The position numbers and the translations under genes are program-made. Positions 7,210 to 15,970 of a stretch of 64,000 nt of DNA are shown one piece after another. The notes beneath the pieces were generated by a model that saw only the letters and a program-made list of their open reading frames with translations, did not search any database and had not been told where the DNA came from. The stretch spans positions 119,347-183,346 of the forward strand of contig RJMB01000008.1 of assembly GCA_003725585.1 (NCBI GenBank). Direction: 5' to 3'. This DNA is from Halostreptopolyspora alba. GTDB taxonomy: Bacteria > Actinomycetota > Actinomycetes > Streptosporangiales > Streptosporangiaceae. Each line of letters begins with the position of its first letter. Within the stretch, counting starts at the first letter, position 1.

Positions 7210-8553
7210 GTGAGGCGCGTGAGCGAACGGTCCCGGAGCTTTTTCCGGGAGTTGTCCGAGCGACACCGGACGATGGGCGCTGTCGTGCTGCTCGTGGCAC
7301 GCATGGTCCCTAGCGCCATGCGGATCCGCGTCGTCGGTCTCGCCGCCGAGGCGGCGTTCTTCTCACTGCTGTCCCTGCCGGCGCTGCTCCTGGGGCTCCT
7401 CGGTGCTCTCGGCCACCTGTCACCCGTCGTCGGCGTGGTCACGGTCGAGGAGACCCGCGCCTGGATCATCGACACCGCGTCACTCGCGCTGACCACCGAC
7501 ACCGTCGACAGCCTGGTCGTTCCCCTGATCGACGACTTCCTGCGCGGCGCGCAGGGCAGCGTGCTCTCCATCACGTTCCTGGTGTCGCTGTGGTCCGGCT
7601 CGCGGGCCATGAACGTGTTCATCGACGCCATCACCATCGGCTACGGGCTCAACGGGCTACGCGGCTTCGTGTGGCAGCGCGTGCTCGCCCTCATCGCCTA
7701 CATCGGTGGCCTGCTGTTCGCGCTCGTCGTACTGCCCATACTCGTCGCCGGCCCGACCCTGGTTCACAACCTCGTACCGTACACCGGAGGCCATCTCCAC
7801 CTGGTCTACTGGCCCGCGGTGGGCGGGATCTCGACGCTGGCCGTCGTCCTGCTGTACACGCTCAGCGTCCCGGTCCACATGCCTCCGTGGCGGCACCTGC
7901 CAGGGGCCCTGCTGGCCACGCTGATCCTGGTGGTCGGATCCGTGCTGCTGCGGCTCTACCTGAGCGCGTCGTTCGGCCAGGTATCGATCTACGGCTCCCT
8001 GGCCGCTCCGATCGCGATCCTGGTGTGGTTCTGGGTGATCGGGATGGCCGTGCTTCTCGGGTCCGCCCTGAACGCCGAGATCGACTCCATGTGGCCGACC
8101 GAGCGCACCGCCACCGCGCGGGCCGAGCTGGCGGCACTGAACCTCGCCCACACCTCGCGCCTGGCCGAGCGGAGCGAACGGGCGCTGCGCGACGTCAGCG
8201 GAGAGGAGGGGAACACCGCCGCGGAGGACACGGACGAGACAGAGCCGCCGGCGGAAGGCCCCACCCAGCCCCGGCCGGTCGCGGGCGTCGGACAGGTGGG
8301 GCGGCAGAGCGCGGACACGTCGGACCGGGGAGCGGACACGCCCGGCCCGGTGCCGAGGCAGGCTGGTGACGCCGACACTCCACGGCGGGGGACCGGGTCC
8401 GAGGACGCGCACGCGGCGGCTCCGGAACCGGTCAGCAACGCCGATGAGCGGGGGAATGTGGACAACGAGCGCACCGAGGGTCCGCACACGGTAACTTCGG
8501 GGAGGTCCGGCGCGCGCGAGCGCCCGGAACGTGAGGACGAGCAGCCAGAGTAG
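7210..8553 (+). CDS. YihY/BrkB-family inner-membrane protein
   Basis: A 447-residue polytopic membrane protein. The N-terminal ~300 residues carry six hydrophobic segments of the YihY/virulence factor BrkB family (formerly misnamed RNase BN), with the conserved AAEAAFFSLLSLPALLL start, SLWSGSRAMNVFIDA and a WFWVIGMAVLLGSALNAEID end. The last ~140 residues are hydrophilic, rich in Glu, Asp, Pro and Gly, and predicted disordered. GTG 7210 is chosen because a -10 element lies seven bases upstream; in-frame starts at 7147 and 7219 are possible. Transport substrate unknown. Confidence 0.85.
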   Translation: MRRVSERSRSFFRELSERHRTMGAVVLLVARMVPSAMRIRVVGLAAEAAFFSLLSLPALLLGLLGALGHLSPVVGVVTVEETRAWIIDTASLALTTDTVDSLVVPLIDDFLRGAQGSVLSITFLVSLWSGSRAMNVFIDAITIGYGLNGLRGFVWQRVLALIAYIGGLLFALVVLPILVAGPTLVHNLVPYTGGHLHLVYWPAVGGISTLAVVLLYTLSVPVHMPPWRHLPGALLATLILVVGSVLLRLYLSASFGQVSIYGSLAAPIAILVWFWVIGMAVLLGSALNAEIDSMWPTERTATARAELAALNLAHTSRLAERSERALRDVSGEEGNTAAEDTDETEPPAEGPTQPRPVAGVGQVGRQSADTSDRGADTPGPVPRQAGDADTPRRGTGSEDAHAAAPEPVSNADERGNVDNERTEGPHTVTSGRSGARERPEREDEQPE

Positions 8554-8707
8554 ACCACCGCCCGCGTTGACCCGCCTCGGTCGGCGAACGCCGATGGTTC
8601 CCCGCGCCATCTCCGCGATCGCGTCGCCACGCCCATGGAACCCGACCGCCCAGCCGACCCGGCATCCCCGTCTCGTGCCCCTCCACGGCTCCCCACTGGA
8701 CGCTTCC

Positions 8708-9460
8708 ATGACACGTACCGGGCCGTCCACGCCGCCCCGGTCCGCGCGCCGCCACCGGACCGCTGGGGTGTTGTCGTCGGCGCTCGCGGTCGTCGCGGTA
8801 CTCGCCGCGGTCTCGGCCGCGACCGGGAACACCCTTCCGCTCGACGTCGTCCGCGGGCTCACGGGAGGCGAGACCCCGGCGTTCCACGGAGACGAGGGGC
8901 CGGCGACCCGGGCCGACGTGGTCGAGGCGCGCAGGCGCCTCGCCGTCATCGACACCGCCGGCCCCGGACGGTGGCGGGGCGGCTACGACCGGGACGCCTT
9001 CGGGGTGGACTGGGCGGACACCAGCGGCAACGGGTGCCCCACCCGGCACGACGTCCTGGCCCGCGATCTCGACCGGGTCGACACGGCGCACGACTGCACG
9101 GTGCGTGGCGGGATCCTCGACGATCCCTATACCGGCGAACGCCTCCACTTCACCTCCACCGACCCCCGGGCGGTGCAGGTCGACCACGTGGTGCCGCTGG
9201 CCCGCGCCTGGCGCATGGGCGCCGCCGAGTGGGACCACGAACGGCGGGTGCGGTTCGCCAACGACCCGCGGAACCTGTTGGCCACCGATGGCGAGGCCAA
9301 CATGGACAAGGGTGACTCCGGGCCGGGCGACTGGCAGCCCTACGAGGGCTACCAGTGCTCATACGCCGTCAGCTATATCGGGACCACCCACAACTACGGC
9401 CTGTCGCTGACGCCGCGTGACCGCGCCGGACTCCAACGGATGCTGCGGAGCTGCGGTTGA
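8708..9460 (+). CDS. Secreted HNH nuclease (GmrSD C-terminal/DUF1524 type)
   Basis: A 250-residue protein with an Arg-rich N-terminus and hydrophobic segment (about residues 19-38), so it is exported or membrane-tethered. The C-terminal domain has the HNH arrangement VQVDHVVPLARAW, FANDPRNLLATD and NMDKGD, i.e. the His of DHVV, the Asn of DPRNL and the Lys of MDKGD typical of DUF1524/GmrSD-C nucleases. Paired cysteines (Cys in NGCPTR, HDCTV, QCSY, SCG) fit an oxidising extracellular location. A role in DNA scavenging or competition is plausible but not shown. ATG 8708 is chosen because the signal segment follows directly. Confidence 0.8.
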   Translation: MTRTGPSTPPRSARRHRTAGVLSSALAVVAVLAAVSAATGNTLPLDVVRGLTGGETPAFHGDEGPATRADVVEARRRLAVIDTAGPGRWRGGYDRDAFGVDWADTSGNGCPTRHDVLARDLDRVDTAHDCTVRGGILDDPYTGERLHFTSTDPRAVQVDHVVPLARAWRMGAAEWDHERRVRFANDPRNLLATDGEANMDKGDSGPGDWQPYEGYQCSYAVSYIGTTHNYGLSLTPRDRAGLQRMLRSCG

Positions 9461-9941
9461 GCGGGGGAGGGGCCGGACGACGCGCGTCCCGCCGTCACGT
9501 TCACCGCCGACCGGATGTGGCCAGGGTTCGCGGGGAATCGGTCGAGCACAACGCGGCCCGTGCCGTTGGATGGCGAGCCCCGCCCAATCGCGAACACCCC
9601 TGTTGTTCCAGGTGTCCGCCGCTGCGGCGGGCCCACCGGCCGGTCGTGGGACGCCAGGGACGACCTCGCTGCCGTGAGCCACGTGCTGTGCTGCCGTGGC
9701 TTCGGATCAGTATCATTGCCAACGCACCGGAGCGGTATCCCGCGCCGCTCGTTGACCGCCCCCACCTCCCAGGCCCCGTGCCGCGTCGCGCCGCGCGTCC
9801 CCAGGACGTCGGTACCAGAGTCGCCCACTCCGAAGAGTGGCGTGCCCACACCCTCGGCTCTGTCCCTACCGCGACGAGGTCGGCGTGCGCCAGCGCGCCA
9901 CGAGCGGGATCTCCTGGGACACCTGCGCAACGGGAGTCGCC
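9461..9941. other. Intergenic, nothing recognised
   Basis: 481 bases between two rightward genes. All open frames here have poor third-position GC bias and no family motif. I see no strong hairpin or promoter. Confidence 0.5.
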
Positions 9942-11369
9942 GTGACTAGCGCCGACGAGCTGGAACCGCCCCAGCAGCCGGTCACCATTGTCATCGCCCC
10001 TGACGAGTCACGCGCCGAGGTCACCTTCCAGGGCAACACCCAGGTCGTGACCGGAGGAATCCCCAAGGAGACCCGGCGCGAGGCCCTGGACGCCGTAACC
10101 CGGCACGCGCTCGCCCTGGGGCGGCCGGTGCGCGTCAACGCCCGCGACTCCAACGGGGAGTGGCAGCTCGTCGTCACCCCCGACGGCATCGTGCACGCCG
10201 AGGGCGGCGAAGCTCCGGAGCACAAGCTCCCCAAGGGGCCGGGAGCGGCCAGGGCGCGAGGACGGGCCCATACCGTCCTCCGGTTCACCGGGATCGGCGT
10301 GCTCACCGTCGGCCTCCTCGCGGTCGCCGGTGGCGTGGTGATGTGGTTGTTGCCCGACACCGTGGTCACCCCGAGCAACGGGGGCGAGGACCCCGTCACG
10401 CTCGAGGCCCGGCCGAACCCGCCCGGCTACGGTCCCGAGGCCGACTGGCGGATCCCGGTCGACCCCGCCTCCCGGCCGGCCGTCTCTCCCGACGGGAACC
10501 GGGTCAGCTACTTCGACCGGGAGGGCCAGCTCGTCGTCGCGGGACCCGACGGGACCCCGGAGTGGTCCGACGAGCCGCCCGCCGACATCGCCGACATCGA
10601 GCACACCCCCCGGTTCGTGCGCGACGGCGACGGTTACGGTGTCGCCCTCCTCGCCGGGGACACGCTGTGGCAGTGGCCCGAGAGCGGTGGCGATCCCGTG
10701 GAGTACGAGGTTCCCTCCGACACCTCCGTCTCGTTCGCCGGGGACTCGGTGCTCGTCTCCAACGACGAGAGCGCGTTCGTTCCCCTCGACGGTGAGTTGC
10801 GGGAGGTTCCGGTCGAGGCGCCGGCGGGGCCGCTGATCGCCGACGGTGAGCGCGTGCTCATGGCCGAGCTGCGCGATGTCCCGTGGAGGTGGGTGACCCC
10901 GGACGCCTCGGTCACCGAGGTCGAACCCGACACGCCCTCCGGAGCCGACACCGTCGACCAGGTGGTGACCGCCAGGGGCGACCACGTCATCGTGCGCTGG
11001 AGCACCGAGAGCGACGACGAGGTGGTGCTCGCGGCCCACGACTCCACCGACGGCTCGGTCGTGGCCTCGCACGCGATCGCCCCCGACGAGATCGAGGACG
11101 CCCGGTGGATCGAGGGCGACACCATGGCCGCCTACGGCCCGATCCTGGTCCGTCTGGACGACGGGTCCACCGAGGTGCTGGAGGGGCTGAGGCCCGTCAG
11201 CGCCGCGGGGGACGCCGTCTACGGGGAGATCGGCGGCGAGCCCGTCGCTGTGGGTCCCGATGGCGCGCGCTCCGACCTGGAGGAGAACACGGCGCGCCCC
11301 TGGGGGTTGCTCGACGGGCGCGCGGTGGTCTTCGCCGAAGACCACATCTATGCCCTCTCCCCACAATGA
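9942..11369 (+). CDS. Membrane-anchored protein with propeller-like extracellular domain
   Basis: A 475-residue protein of unknown function. Residues 1-~105 form a soluble acidic domain (IVIAPDESRAEVTFQG) followed by an Arg/Gly linker, a single transmembrane helix near residues 115-137 (IGVLTVGLLAVAGGVVMWLL), and a ~330-residue outside region of repeating beta-strand units (for example DGNRVSYFDREGQLVVAGPDG) resembling a WD40/TolB-like propeller. GTG 9942 lies behind GGGAG. The stop is 27 bases before the LPVTG surface protein, with which it is probably co-transcribed. A sensor or cell-wall partner role is speculation. Confidence 0.65.
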   Translation: MTSADELEPPQQPVTIVIAPDESRAEVTFQGNTQVVTGGIPKETRREALDAVTRHALALGRPVRVNARDSNGEWQLVVTPDGIVHAEGGEAPEHKLPKGPGAARARGRAHTVLRFTGIGVLTVGLLAVAGGVVMWLLPDTVVTPSNGGEDPVTLEARPNPPGYGPEADWRIPVDPASRPAVSPDGNRVSYFDREGQLVVAGPDGTPEWSDEPPADIADIEHTPRFVRDGDGYGVALLAGDTLWQWPESGGDPVEYEVPSDTSVSFAGDSVLVSNDESAFVPLDGELREVPVEAPAGPLIADGERVLMAELRDVPWRWVTPDASVTEVEPDTPSGADTVDQVVTARGDHVIVRWSTESDDEVVLAAHDSTDGSVVASHAIAPDEIEDARWIEGDTMAAYGPILVRLDDGSTEVLEGLRPVSAAGDAVYGEIGGEPVAVGPDGARSDLEENTARPWGLLDGRAVVFAEDHIYALSPQ

Positions 11370-11396
11370 ATCCCCCCGAAAATGGAAAGGAGATGT

Positions 11397-12008
11397 ATGT
11401 CCCATACATCGCGCGTGGTCTCCGTGACCGCCGCGGCTTTGCTGGCCACCGGATTCTCGGCCGGGCCGGCGTTCGCCGACGAGGGTGGGGGACTCCCCAA
11501 CCCGGTCGACCCTCCCCCCGAGGGAACGAGTCCTCCGGAGAATCCAGGGGACGGTGGGTCCGAGGACCCCGCGCCCCCGCCGGACGACCCCACCCCACCG
11601 CCGGACGATCCGACACCTCCGCCGGAGGATCCGGATCCGCCCGAGGATCCTGACCCGCCGGAGGACCCGGACCCGCCCGAGGATCCTGATCCACCGGAGG
11701 ACCCGGACCCGCCCGAGGACCCGGACCCGCCGGAAACCCCGGACGATCCCGAGGATCCGGGGGACCCGGCGCCGCCGCCGCAGGATGACGGCGGTGGCAA
11801 CGGGGGCGGTGGCGACGAGCAGGCGCCCCCGAACGGCGACCAGCAGGCCGCGGCACCCGCGGGTGACAACGGCTCCGGCTCCGGGAGCGAGCTCCCGGTC
11901 ACCGGGATCGAGCTTTCGGGCTTCGTGCTCGGAGGTGTCCTGGCCGCCGGCATCGGTGCGGCCACCATCTACGCGACCCGGCGTACCGCCGCTCCCCAGG
12001 AGCTGTAA
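11397..12008 (+). CDS. LPXTG-type cell-wall-anchored Pro/Asp repeat protein
   Basis: A 203-residue surface protein. A signal peptide spans about residues 1-27 (cleavage near PAFA-DEG). Residues ~37-125 are a low-complexity stalk of Pro, Asp and Glu with tandem PDPPED units. A Gly/Gln-rich linker leads to a sorting signal: LPVTG at 166-170, hydrophobic segment, then RR. A sortase should cleave Thr-Gly and attach it to peptidoglycan; no sortase gene is in the window. ATG 11397 follows a strong AAAGGAGAT. There is no folded domain, so it is either a spacer/stalk or a wall-modifying polymer. Confidence 0.88.
   Translation: MSHTSRVVSVTAAALLATGFSAGPAFADEGGGLPNPVDPPPEGTSPPENPGDGGSEDPAPPPDDPTPPPDDPTPPPEDPDPPEDPDPPEDPDPPEDPDPPEDPDPPEDPDPPETPDDPEDPGDPAPPPQDDGGGNGGGGDEQAPPNGDQQAAAPAGDNGSGSGSELPVTGIELSGFVLGGVLAAGIGAATIYATRRTAAPQEL
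11628..11745 (+). repeat. In-gene tandem repeats encoding PDPPED units
   Basis: 18-base units alternate in codon choice as 36-base pairs (CCGGACCCGCCCGAGGATCC and relatives), each encoding Asp-Pro-Pro-Glu-Asp-Pro. Such runs can expand or contract by slippage. Confidence 0.8.
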
Positions 12009-12032
12009 CACGCTGGGCACCGATGCGAGAAC

Positions 12033-12068
12033 CCCGGGTCGGGCCGCCGGCCGGCGGCCCGACCCGGG
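12033..12068. terminator. Perfect GC palindrome between convergent genes
   Basis: CCCGGGTCGGGCCGCCGG (12033-12050) is followed with no spacer by its exact complement (12051-12068). It lies between the surface protein (stop 12008) and the leftward MFS gene (stop 12069), so it probably terminates both. No U-run follows, as is usual in actinomycetes. Confidence 0.7.
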
Positions 12069-13271
12069 TCAGCTCCGAGGCCGTAACGCGGCCGCGAGCG
12101 TGGCGGCGACGACCCCGCAGGCGGGGATCACCCAGAGCCCGACACCGAGTGAGGTCGTGTCGGCGACCATTCCAACGAGCGGCGGGAGCCCCAGGAACCC
12201 GATCCGCCCGAGCCAACCGACGAGGGCCACCCCGTCCCCGCTGCGCACCCCGGGCACGTCGCCCGCCGCGGCGAGTGTCAGCGGGAACAGTGTCGACACA
12301 CCCAGACCGAGCAGGCCGAACCCGGCGATCGCCATCGCCGTGCCGGGAAACACCAGCGCCGTCGCCAGTCCGGCCGCGGTGAGCAGAGCGCCCGAGCGGG
12401 CCACCGTCACGGCGCCGAAGCGGTCGGTGAGCCGGTCGCCGGTGAGCCGTCCGACGGTCATCAGCGCCTGGCAGGCCACGAACGGCAGGCCCGCGAGGAA
12501 CGCGTTCGCGCCCAGTTCGTCCCGGGTGTAGACGGCCCCCCACGACGCCGCGGAGTCCTCGATCCCGCCGGCCATCATCAGCAGTACGCTCAGCGCGAGC
12601 AGCACGAACATGGCCCGCATCGAAGGACGGGGCGCGCGCGCTCCTCCCGGGAGTGCGACGCGGCCCTCGCGCTCGGCGTGCTCGGGTCCCGGAAGCAGGC
12701 CGCGGGAGGCGGCCAGGGTGAGCGCGACCAGGAGCAGCGCGACAACGGCGAGGTGCGCGGACAGGGGGATCCCGAGTCCCGCCATGCTCGAGCCGAGCAG
12801 GCCGCCGCACACCGCGGCGATACTCCAGACGGCGTGGAAGGTGTTGATGATCGTCCGCCGGTATCGGTGCTGCACCCGCAGCCCGTGCGCGTTCATGGCC
12901 GCGTCCATCCACGCGTCGGCACATCCCAGGACGAACAGGACCGACGCCAGGGCCCACCAACCCGGCGCTACGGCGACCAGCGGCAGGGTCAGCGCGAGCA
13001 GCAGTCCCGAGGCCACGGCCGCGCGGCCGCTTCCCAACCGGGCGATGAGCGGGCTGGCGAGCAGCCCTGTGACCAGCGCCCCCAGCGGCATCGCCGCGAC
13101 CGCGGTTCCCAGCGCCGTGTTGGACAGGTGGAGCTCACTCTTGAGCGTTGGCAGCCACGGAACGACGTTGGTGTAGCAGAACCCATTGACGAGGAAGAGA
13201 ACGACCACAGCGAGGCGCCCGTGTCTCGCCTCCGCGCCCGGCCGTTGCGGAATTCCTCGACCGATGGCCAC
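12069..13271 (-). CDS. MFS transporter
   Basis: A 400-residue major facilitator with about 12 hydrophobic segments in two halves and a hydrophilic loop near residue 210. The segment after TM2 (LIARLGSGRAA) and DAWMDAAMNAHG in the middle of the N-terminal half are typical of the YbjJ/FucP-like MFS group. GTG 13271 is preceded by GCAGGAGGATGA. The stop codon abuts the terminator palindrome. Substrate unknown; the divergent neighbour is an acetyltransferase, so export of a small molecule is possible. Confidence 0.85.
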   Translation of the reverse strand: MAIGRGIPQRPGAEARHGRLAVVVLFLVNGFCYTNVVPWLPTLKSELHLSNTALGTAVAAMPLGALVTGLLASPLIARLGSGRAAVASGLLLALTLPLVAVAPGWWALASVLFVLGCADAWMDAAMNAHGLRVQHRYRRTIINTFHAVWSIAAVCGGLLGSSMAGLGIPLSAHLAVVALLLVALTLAASRGLLPGPEHAEREGRVALPGGARAPRPSMRAMFVLLALSVLLMMAGGIEDSAASWGAVYTRDELGANAFLAGLPFVACQALMTVGRLTGDRLTDRFGAVTVARSGALLTAAGLATALVFPGTAMAIAGFGLLGLGVSTLFPLTLAAAGDVPGVRSGDGVALVGWLGRIGFLGLPPLVGMVADTTSLGVGLWVIPACGVVAATLAAALRPRS

Positions 13272-13452
13272 TCATCCTCCTGCCCTGGACCACACGAGCC
13301 TCCCCGGAGGCTACGCCTTCGCGGCGGGGGGTTGCGCCGCACGCGCGACACTTCTTACATAGGACCTTTCGTTCGATTTCCCGTTGGACTACGACGATCT
13401 CGCCGCTGCCGGAATCCCTCTCGTCCGGCCTTCACGACCGGAGGTCCGATCG

Positions 13453-14019
13453 ATGATCGACCTGAACGCGCTGCGTGCGAAACCGACGCTCTCGGGCGAC
13501 CGCGTCCGACTCGTGCCCCTCAGCGAGGAGCACACCGACGCGTTCTACGCCTCAACCCTGGATGAGGAGGTTCGGCGACTCACGGGTACCCATCGCACGC
13601 TCAGCTACCACCAGGTCCAACAGTGGTGCGCGACGCGCGCCGAGAGCCGCGACCGGGTGGATCTGGCCATCACCGAGCGTCCGGGCGGGCGCTTCGTCGG
13701 TGAGCTGTCGTTGCAGGACTTCGACCAGGAGAACGAGAGCGCCGAATACCGCATCGCGTTATCGGCGATCGAGTTCACCGGTCAGGGACTGGGAAGGGAG
13801 GCCACCCGGCTCGTTCTGGACTACGCGTTCGGCCAGCTCGGGCTGCACCGTGTCTGGCTGCACGTGTACGCGTTCAACATGCGCGCGATCGCCGTGTACC
13901 GCGCGTGCGGGTTCAGCGTCGAGGGGAGGATGCGCGAGTCCTTGCTCTGGGACGGCCGTCGGCACGACTCGCTGCTCATGGGGGTACTGGAGCACGACTT
14001 CGCCAAGTTGTCCGATTGA
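13453..14019 (+). CDS. GNAT-family N-acetyltransferase (RimJ/RimL-like)
   Basis: A 188-residue acetyl-CoA-dependent acyltransferase. The fold is complete: RVRLVPLSEEH first strand, FVGELSLQDF, then GQGLGREATRLVLDYAF, the Q/R-x-x-G-x-G/A acetyl-CoA loop, and HRVWLHVYAFNMRAIAVYRACGF of the RimJ/RimL and antibiotic-acetyltransferase branch. ATG 13453 follows GGAGG. Could acetylate a protein N-terminus, a polyamine or a drug; the sequence does not decide. Confidence 0.88.
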   Translation: MIDLNALRAKPTLSGDRVRLVPLSEEHTDAFYASTLDEEVRRLTGTHRTLSYHQVQQWCATRAESRDRVDLAITERPGGRFVGELSLQDFDQENESAEYRIALSAIEFTGQGLGREATRLVLDYAFGQLGLHRVWLHVYAFNMRAIAVYRACGFSVEGRMRESLLWDGRRHDSLLMGVLEHDFAKLSD

Positions 14020-14183
14020 GCCCGCCCGCGCCGTGGTCTCCCGACCGTGCGTGGATTCGTCGATTTCGGCACCGGCGGGTTGGGGTGGGGAGGGGAGCGG
14101 GTATGGCCGTAGGCACTCTCTGGGAAGCGTGCCGGAGGGGAGCGGGGCACCGCTGCACGTCCGTGGCTGGGGCATCGAACGAT

Positions 14184-15488
14184 ATGAGTCCGCTACCCGT
14201 ATCGCTGCCGTTCACCGACCGCTCCGAGGCGGGTCGTCGCCTCGTCGAGCGGGTACGCGCGTTCGCGGTGACCGACCCTGTGGTGCTCGCCCTGCCGCGC
14301 GGCGGGGTCCCCGTCGGGGTCGAGCTCGCCCGCCGACTGCGGGTGGAGCTGGAGGTCCTCATGGTTCGCAAGATCGGACTGCCGAACCACCCGGAGATGG
14401 GGATCGGGGCGATCACCGAGGACGGCCACGTGTGCTTCGACGACCGCGCCCTGGCTCGCATGGGGATAGCCCGCGAGGCGCTGGCGGAGACCGTCGAGGC
14501 GGAACGGGCCGAGCTCGCCCGCCGCGTCGAGACGTACCGGGGCACCCGAGCGGCGCCTCGGATAACCGGGCGCGACGTCCTCGTCGTCGATGACGGCGTC
14601 GCCACCGGCGGTACCGCCAAGGCCGCGCTGCGCATGGTACGCCGACAGCGGCCGGCGCGCCTGGTGCTGGCGGTACCGGTGGCCTCCCAGCAGGCGGTCG
14701 AGACACTGCGCCCCGAGGTCGACGACATCGTCGTGCTGACCGCGCCGGAGAACTTTCGGGCCGTGGGGGAGTGGTACCGCGACTTCGGCCAGCTCACCGA
14801 CGACGACGTCTCGACGGCTCTCCGCGAACTGCGGGCCGTGAGGAGTGGCGCCGACTCCCAACGCGCCGTGCGGATCCGCGCGGCGGATGTCTACCTCGAC
14901 GGTGACCTCACCAGCCCCTCGGAGGTCCGCGGATCCGTCGTGTTCGCGGTCAGCCACGGACGGCACGATCCACGGCGCCACGGCGTCGCCGAAGGGCTGC
15001 GCCGTTCGGGCTACGCGACGCTCATGCTCGACCTGCTCACCCACGACGAGTGGCGTCGCGAGCGCCAGGACGGATGGAGCGGGGTGGACACCGTCCAGCT
15101 GGGCGAACGGCTCACCGCGGCAGTCAGGTGGCTGCGCCGGAGCACCGATCTCGCCGGTGAGCCCGTGGGGCTGTTGGCCACGGGCGCCGCTGCGCCCGCG
15201 GCGCTGGTGACCGCTGCCGGCCGTCCCGACGACGTCGCCGCGGTGGTTGCGCACGGCGGACGGATCGACCTGGCCGAGGAAAGCCTTCCCCAGGTGCGCG
15301 CGCCCACCCTGGTTCTGGTCCCGGGAAGTGAGTCGTTCGTTCGCGAACTCACCGAATGGGCGCTGCGCCGGCTGGGCGCGCCGTACGACCTACGGGTGGT
15401 GCCGGGGGCGGAGCAGCTACTGCCGGAGTCCGAGGACTGGCGTGAGGGGAGCGAGGCCGCGGTCCAGTGGTTCGAGCGGCACCTCTGA
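14184..15488 (+). CDS. Phosphoribosyltransferase fused to alpha/beta-hydrolase-like domain
   Basis: A 434-residue two-domain protein. Residues 1-~210 are a type I phosphoribosyltransferase: VLALPRGGVPVGVELA, and the PRPP loop VLVVDDGVATGGTAKAAL. Residues ~225-434 resemble a dienelactone-hydrolase-like alpha/beta domain (VVFAVSHGRHDPRRHGVAEGL, LMLDLLTHDE, PTLVLVPGSES). The usual nucleophile elbow G-x-S-x-G is not obvious: the equivalent region reads LLATGAAAPAAL. The fusion arrangement is known in actinobacteria, but no substrate is established. The start could be ATG 14103 instead of 14184. Confidence 0.85.
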   Translation: MSPLPVSLPFTDRSEAGRRLVERVRAFAVTDPVVLALPRGGVPVGVELARRLRVELEVLMVRKIGLPNHPEMGIGAITEDGHVCFDDRALARMGIAREALAETVEAERAELARRVETYRGTRAAPRITGRDVLVVDDGVATGGTAKAALRMVRRQRPARLVLAVPVASQQAVETLRPEVDDIVVLTAPENFRAVGEWYRDFGQLTDDDVSTALRELRAVRSGADSQRAVRIRAADVYLDGDLTSPSEVRGSVVFAVSHGRHDPRRHGVAEGLRRSGYATLMLDLLTHDEWRRERQDGWSGVDTVQLGERLTAAVRWLRRSTDLAGEPVGLLATGAAAPAALVTAAGRPDDVAAVVAHGGRIDLAEESLPQVRAPTLVLVPGSESFVRELTEWALRRLGAPYDLRVVPGAEQLLPESEDWREGSEAAVQWFERHL

Positions 15489-15500
15489 CCCGTGCCACAA

Positions 15501-15547
15501 ATACCCGTGGCGCCCTCGACGAGGTAACGTCGGGGCGCCACGGGTAT
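15501..15547 (+). terminator. Stem-loop terminator after the fusion gene
   Basis: ATACCCGTGGCGCCC (15501-15515) pairs perfectly with GGGCGCCACGGGTAT (15533-15547), and an inner CGAC/GTCG extends the stem. It starts 12 bases after the stop codon at 15488. Confidence 0.8.
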
Positions 15548-15670
15548 AGAGAGGCCGGGACCTTAGGGAGGCTGGTGTCCGTAGGCCGGTGCGAGAACTG
15601 ATGACGGTGCGCGAGCCACGGGAGGCGACCCTGGCCAATCGCCGCGTGCCCGTGGGTGCGGGCGGGCGAC

Positions 15671-15970
15671 TCAGGCCGCGTTCGCGCGGCGCATGCGACG
15701 CCGACGCTCGGAGGCGCGCTCGTCCTCATTCAGGCCACCCCATGTTCCGTACTTCTCGGGACGCGAAATCGCGTAGTCCAGACATTCGGTACGGACCGGG
15801 CACTGGGCACAGATCTCCTTCGCCTTGCGCTCGCGAATCTCCCGTTCCGGCTGGCGTTCACCATCCGGGCCGAAGAAAAGCACAAGGTCCTCGCCCCGGC
15901 ACGCGGCAGCATCCTGCCAGCCCCAGCTCGGGCGGGGGCGAAGCGTGGCCTGCCGACGCACCTGAGACAT
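15671..15970 (-). CDS. WhiB-family iron-sulfur transcription regulator
   Basis: A 99-residue Wbl protein. The four cluster ligands are in DAAACRGED, then ICAQC and TECLDY (C...C-x2-C-x5-C), followed by the GTWGGL turn and a basic tail (ERRRRMRRA) for DNA contact. The insert FFGPDGERQPERE places it nearer the WhiB3/WhiD-like members than WhiB1 or WhiB7, but I cannot assign an ortholog. ATG 15970 follows AGAGGTGG. The upstream region is unusually long and AT-rich, suggesting complex control. Confidence 0.92.
   Translation of the reverse strand: MSQVRRQATLRPRPSWGWQDAAACRGEDLVLFFGPDGERQPEREIRERKAKEICAQCPVRTECLDYAISRPEKYGTWGGLNEDERASERRRRMRRANAA

Noticed and set aside
11628..11745. Regularly spaced repeats resembling a CRISPR array
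   Set aside because: Units are 18/36 bases, contiguous without spacers, and encode in-frame PDPPED repeats of a surface protein.
10008..12020. Minus-strand frame of ~670 codons opposite the propeller and LPVTG genes
   Set aside because: Composition is Val/Gly/Arg-rich shadow of the opposite coding strand; the forward frames have ribosome sites, a signal peptide and a sorting signal.
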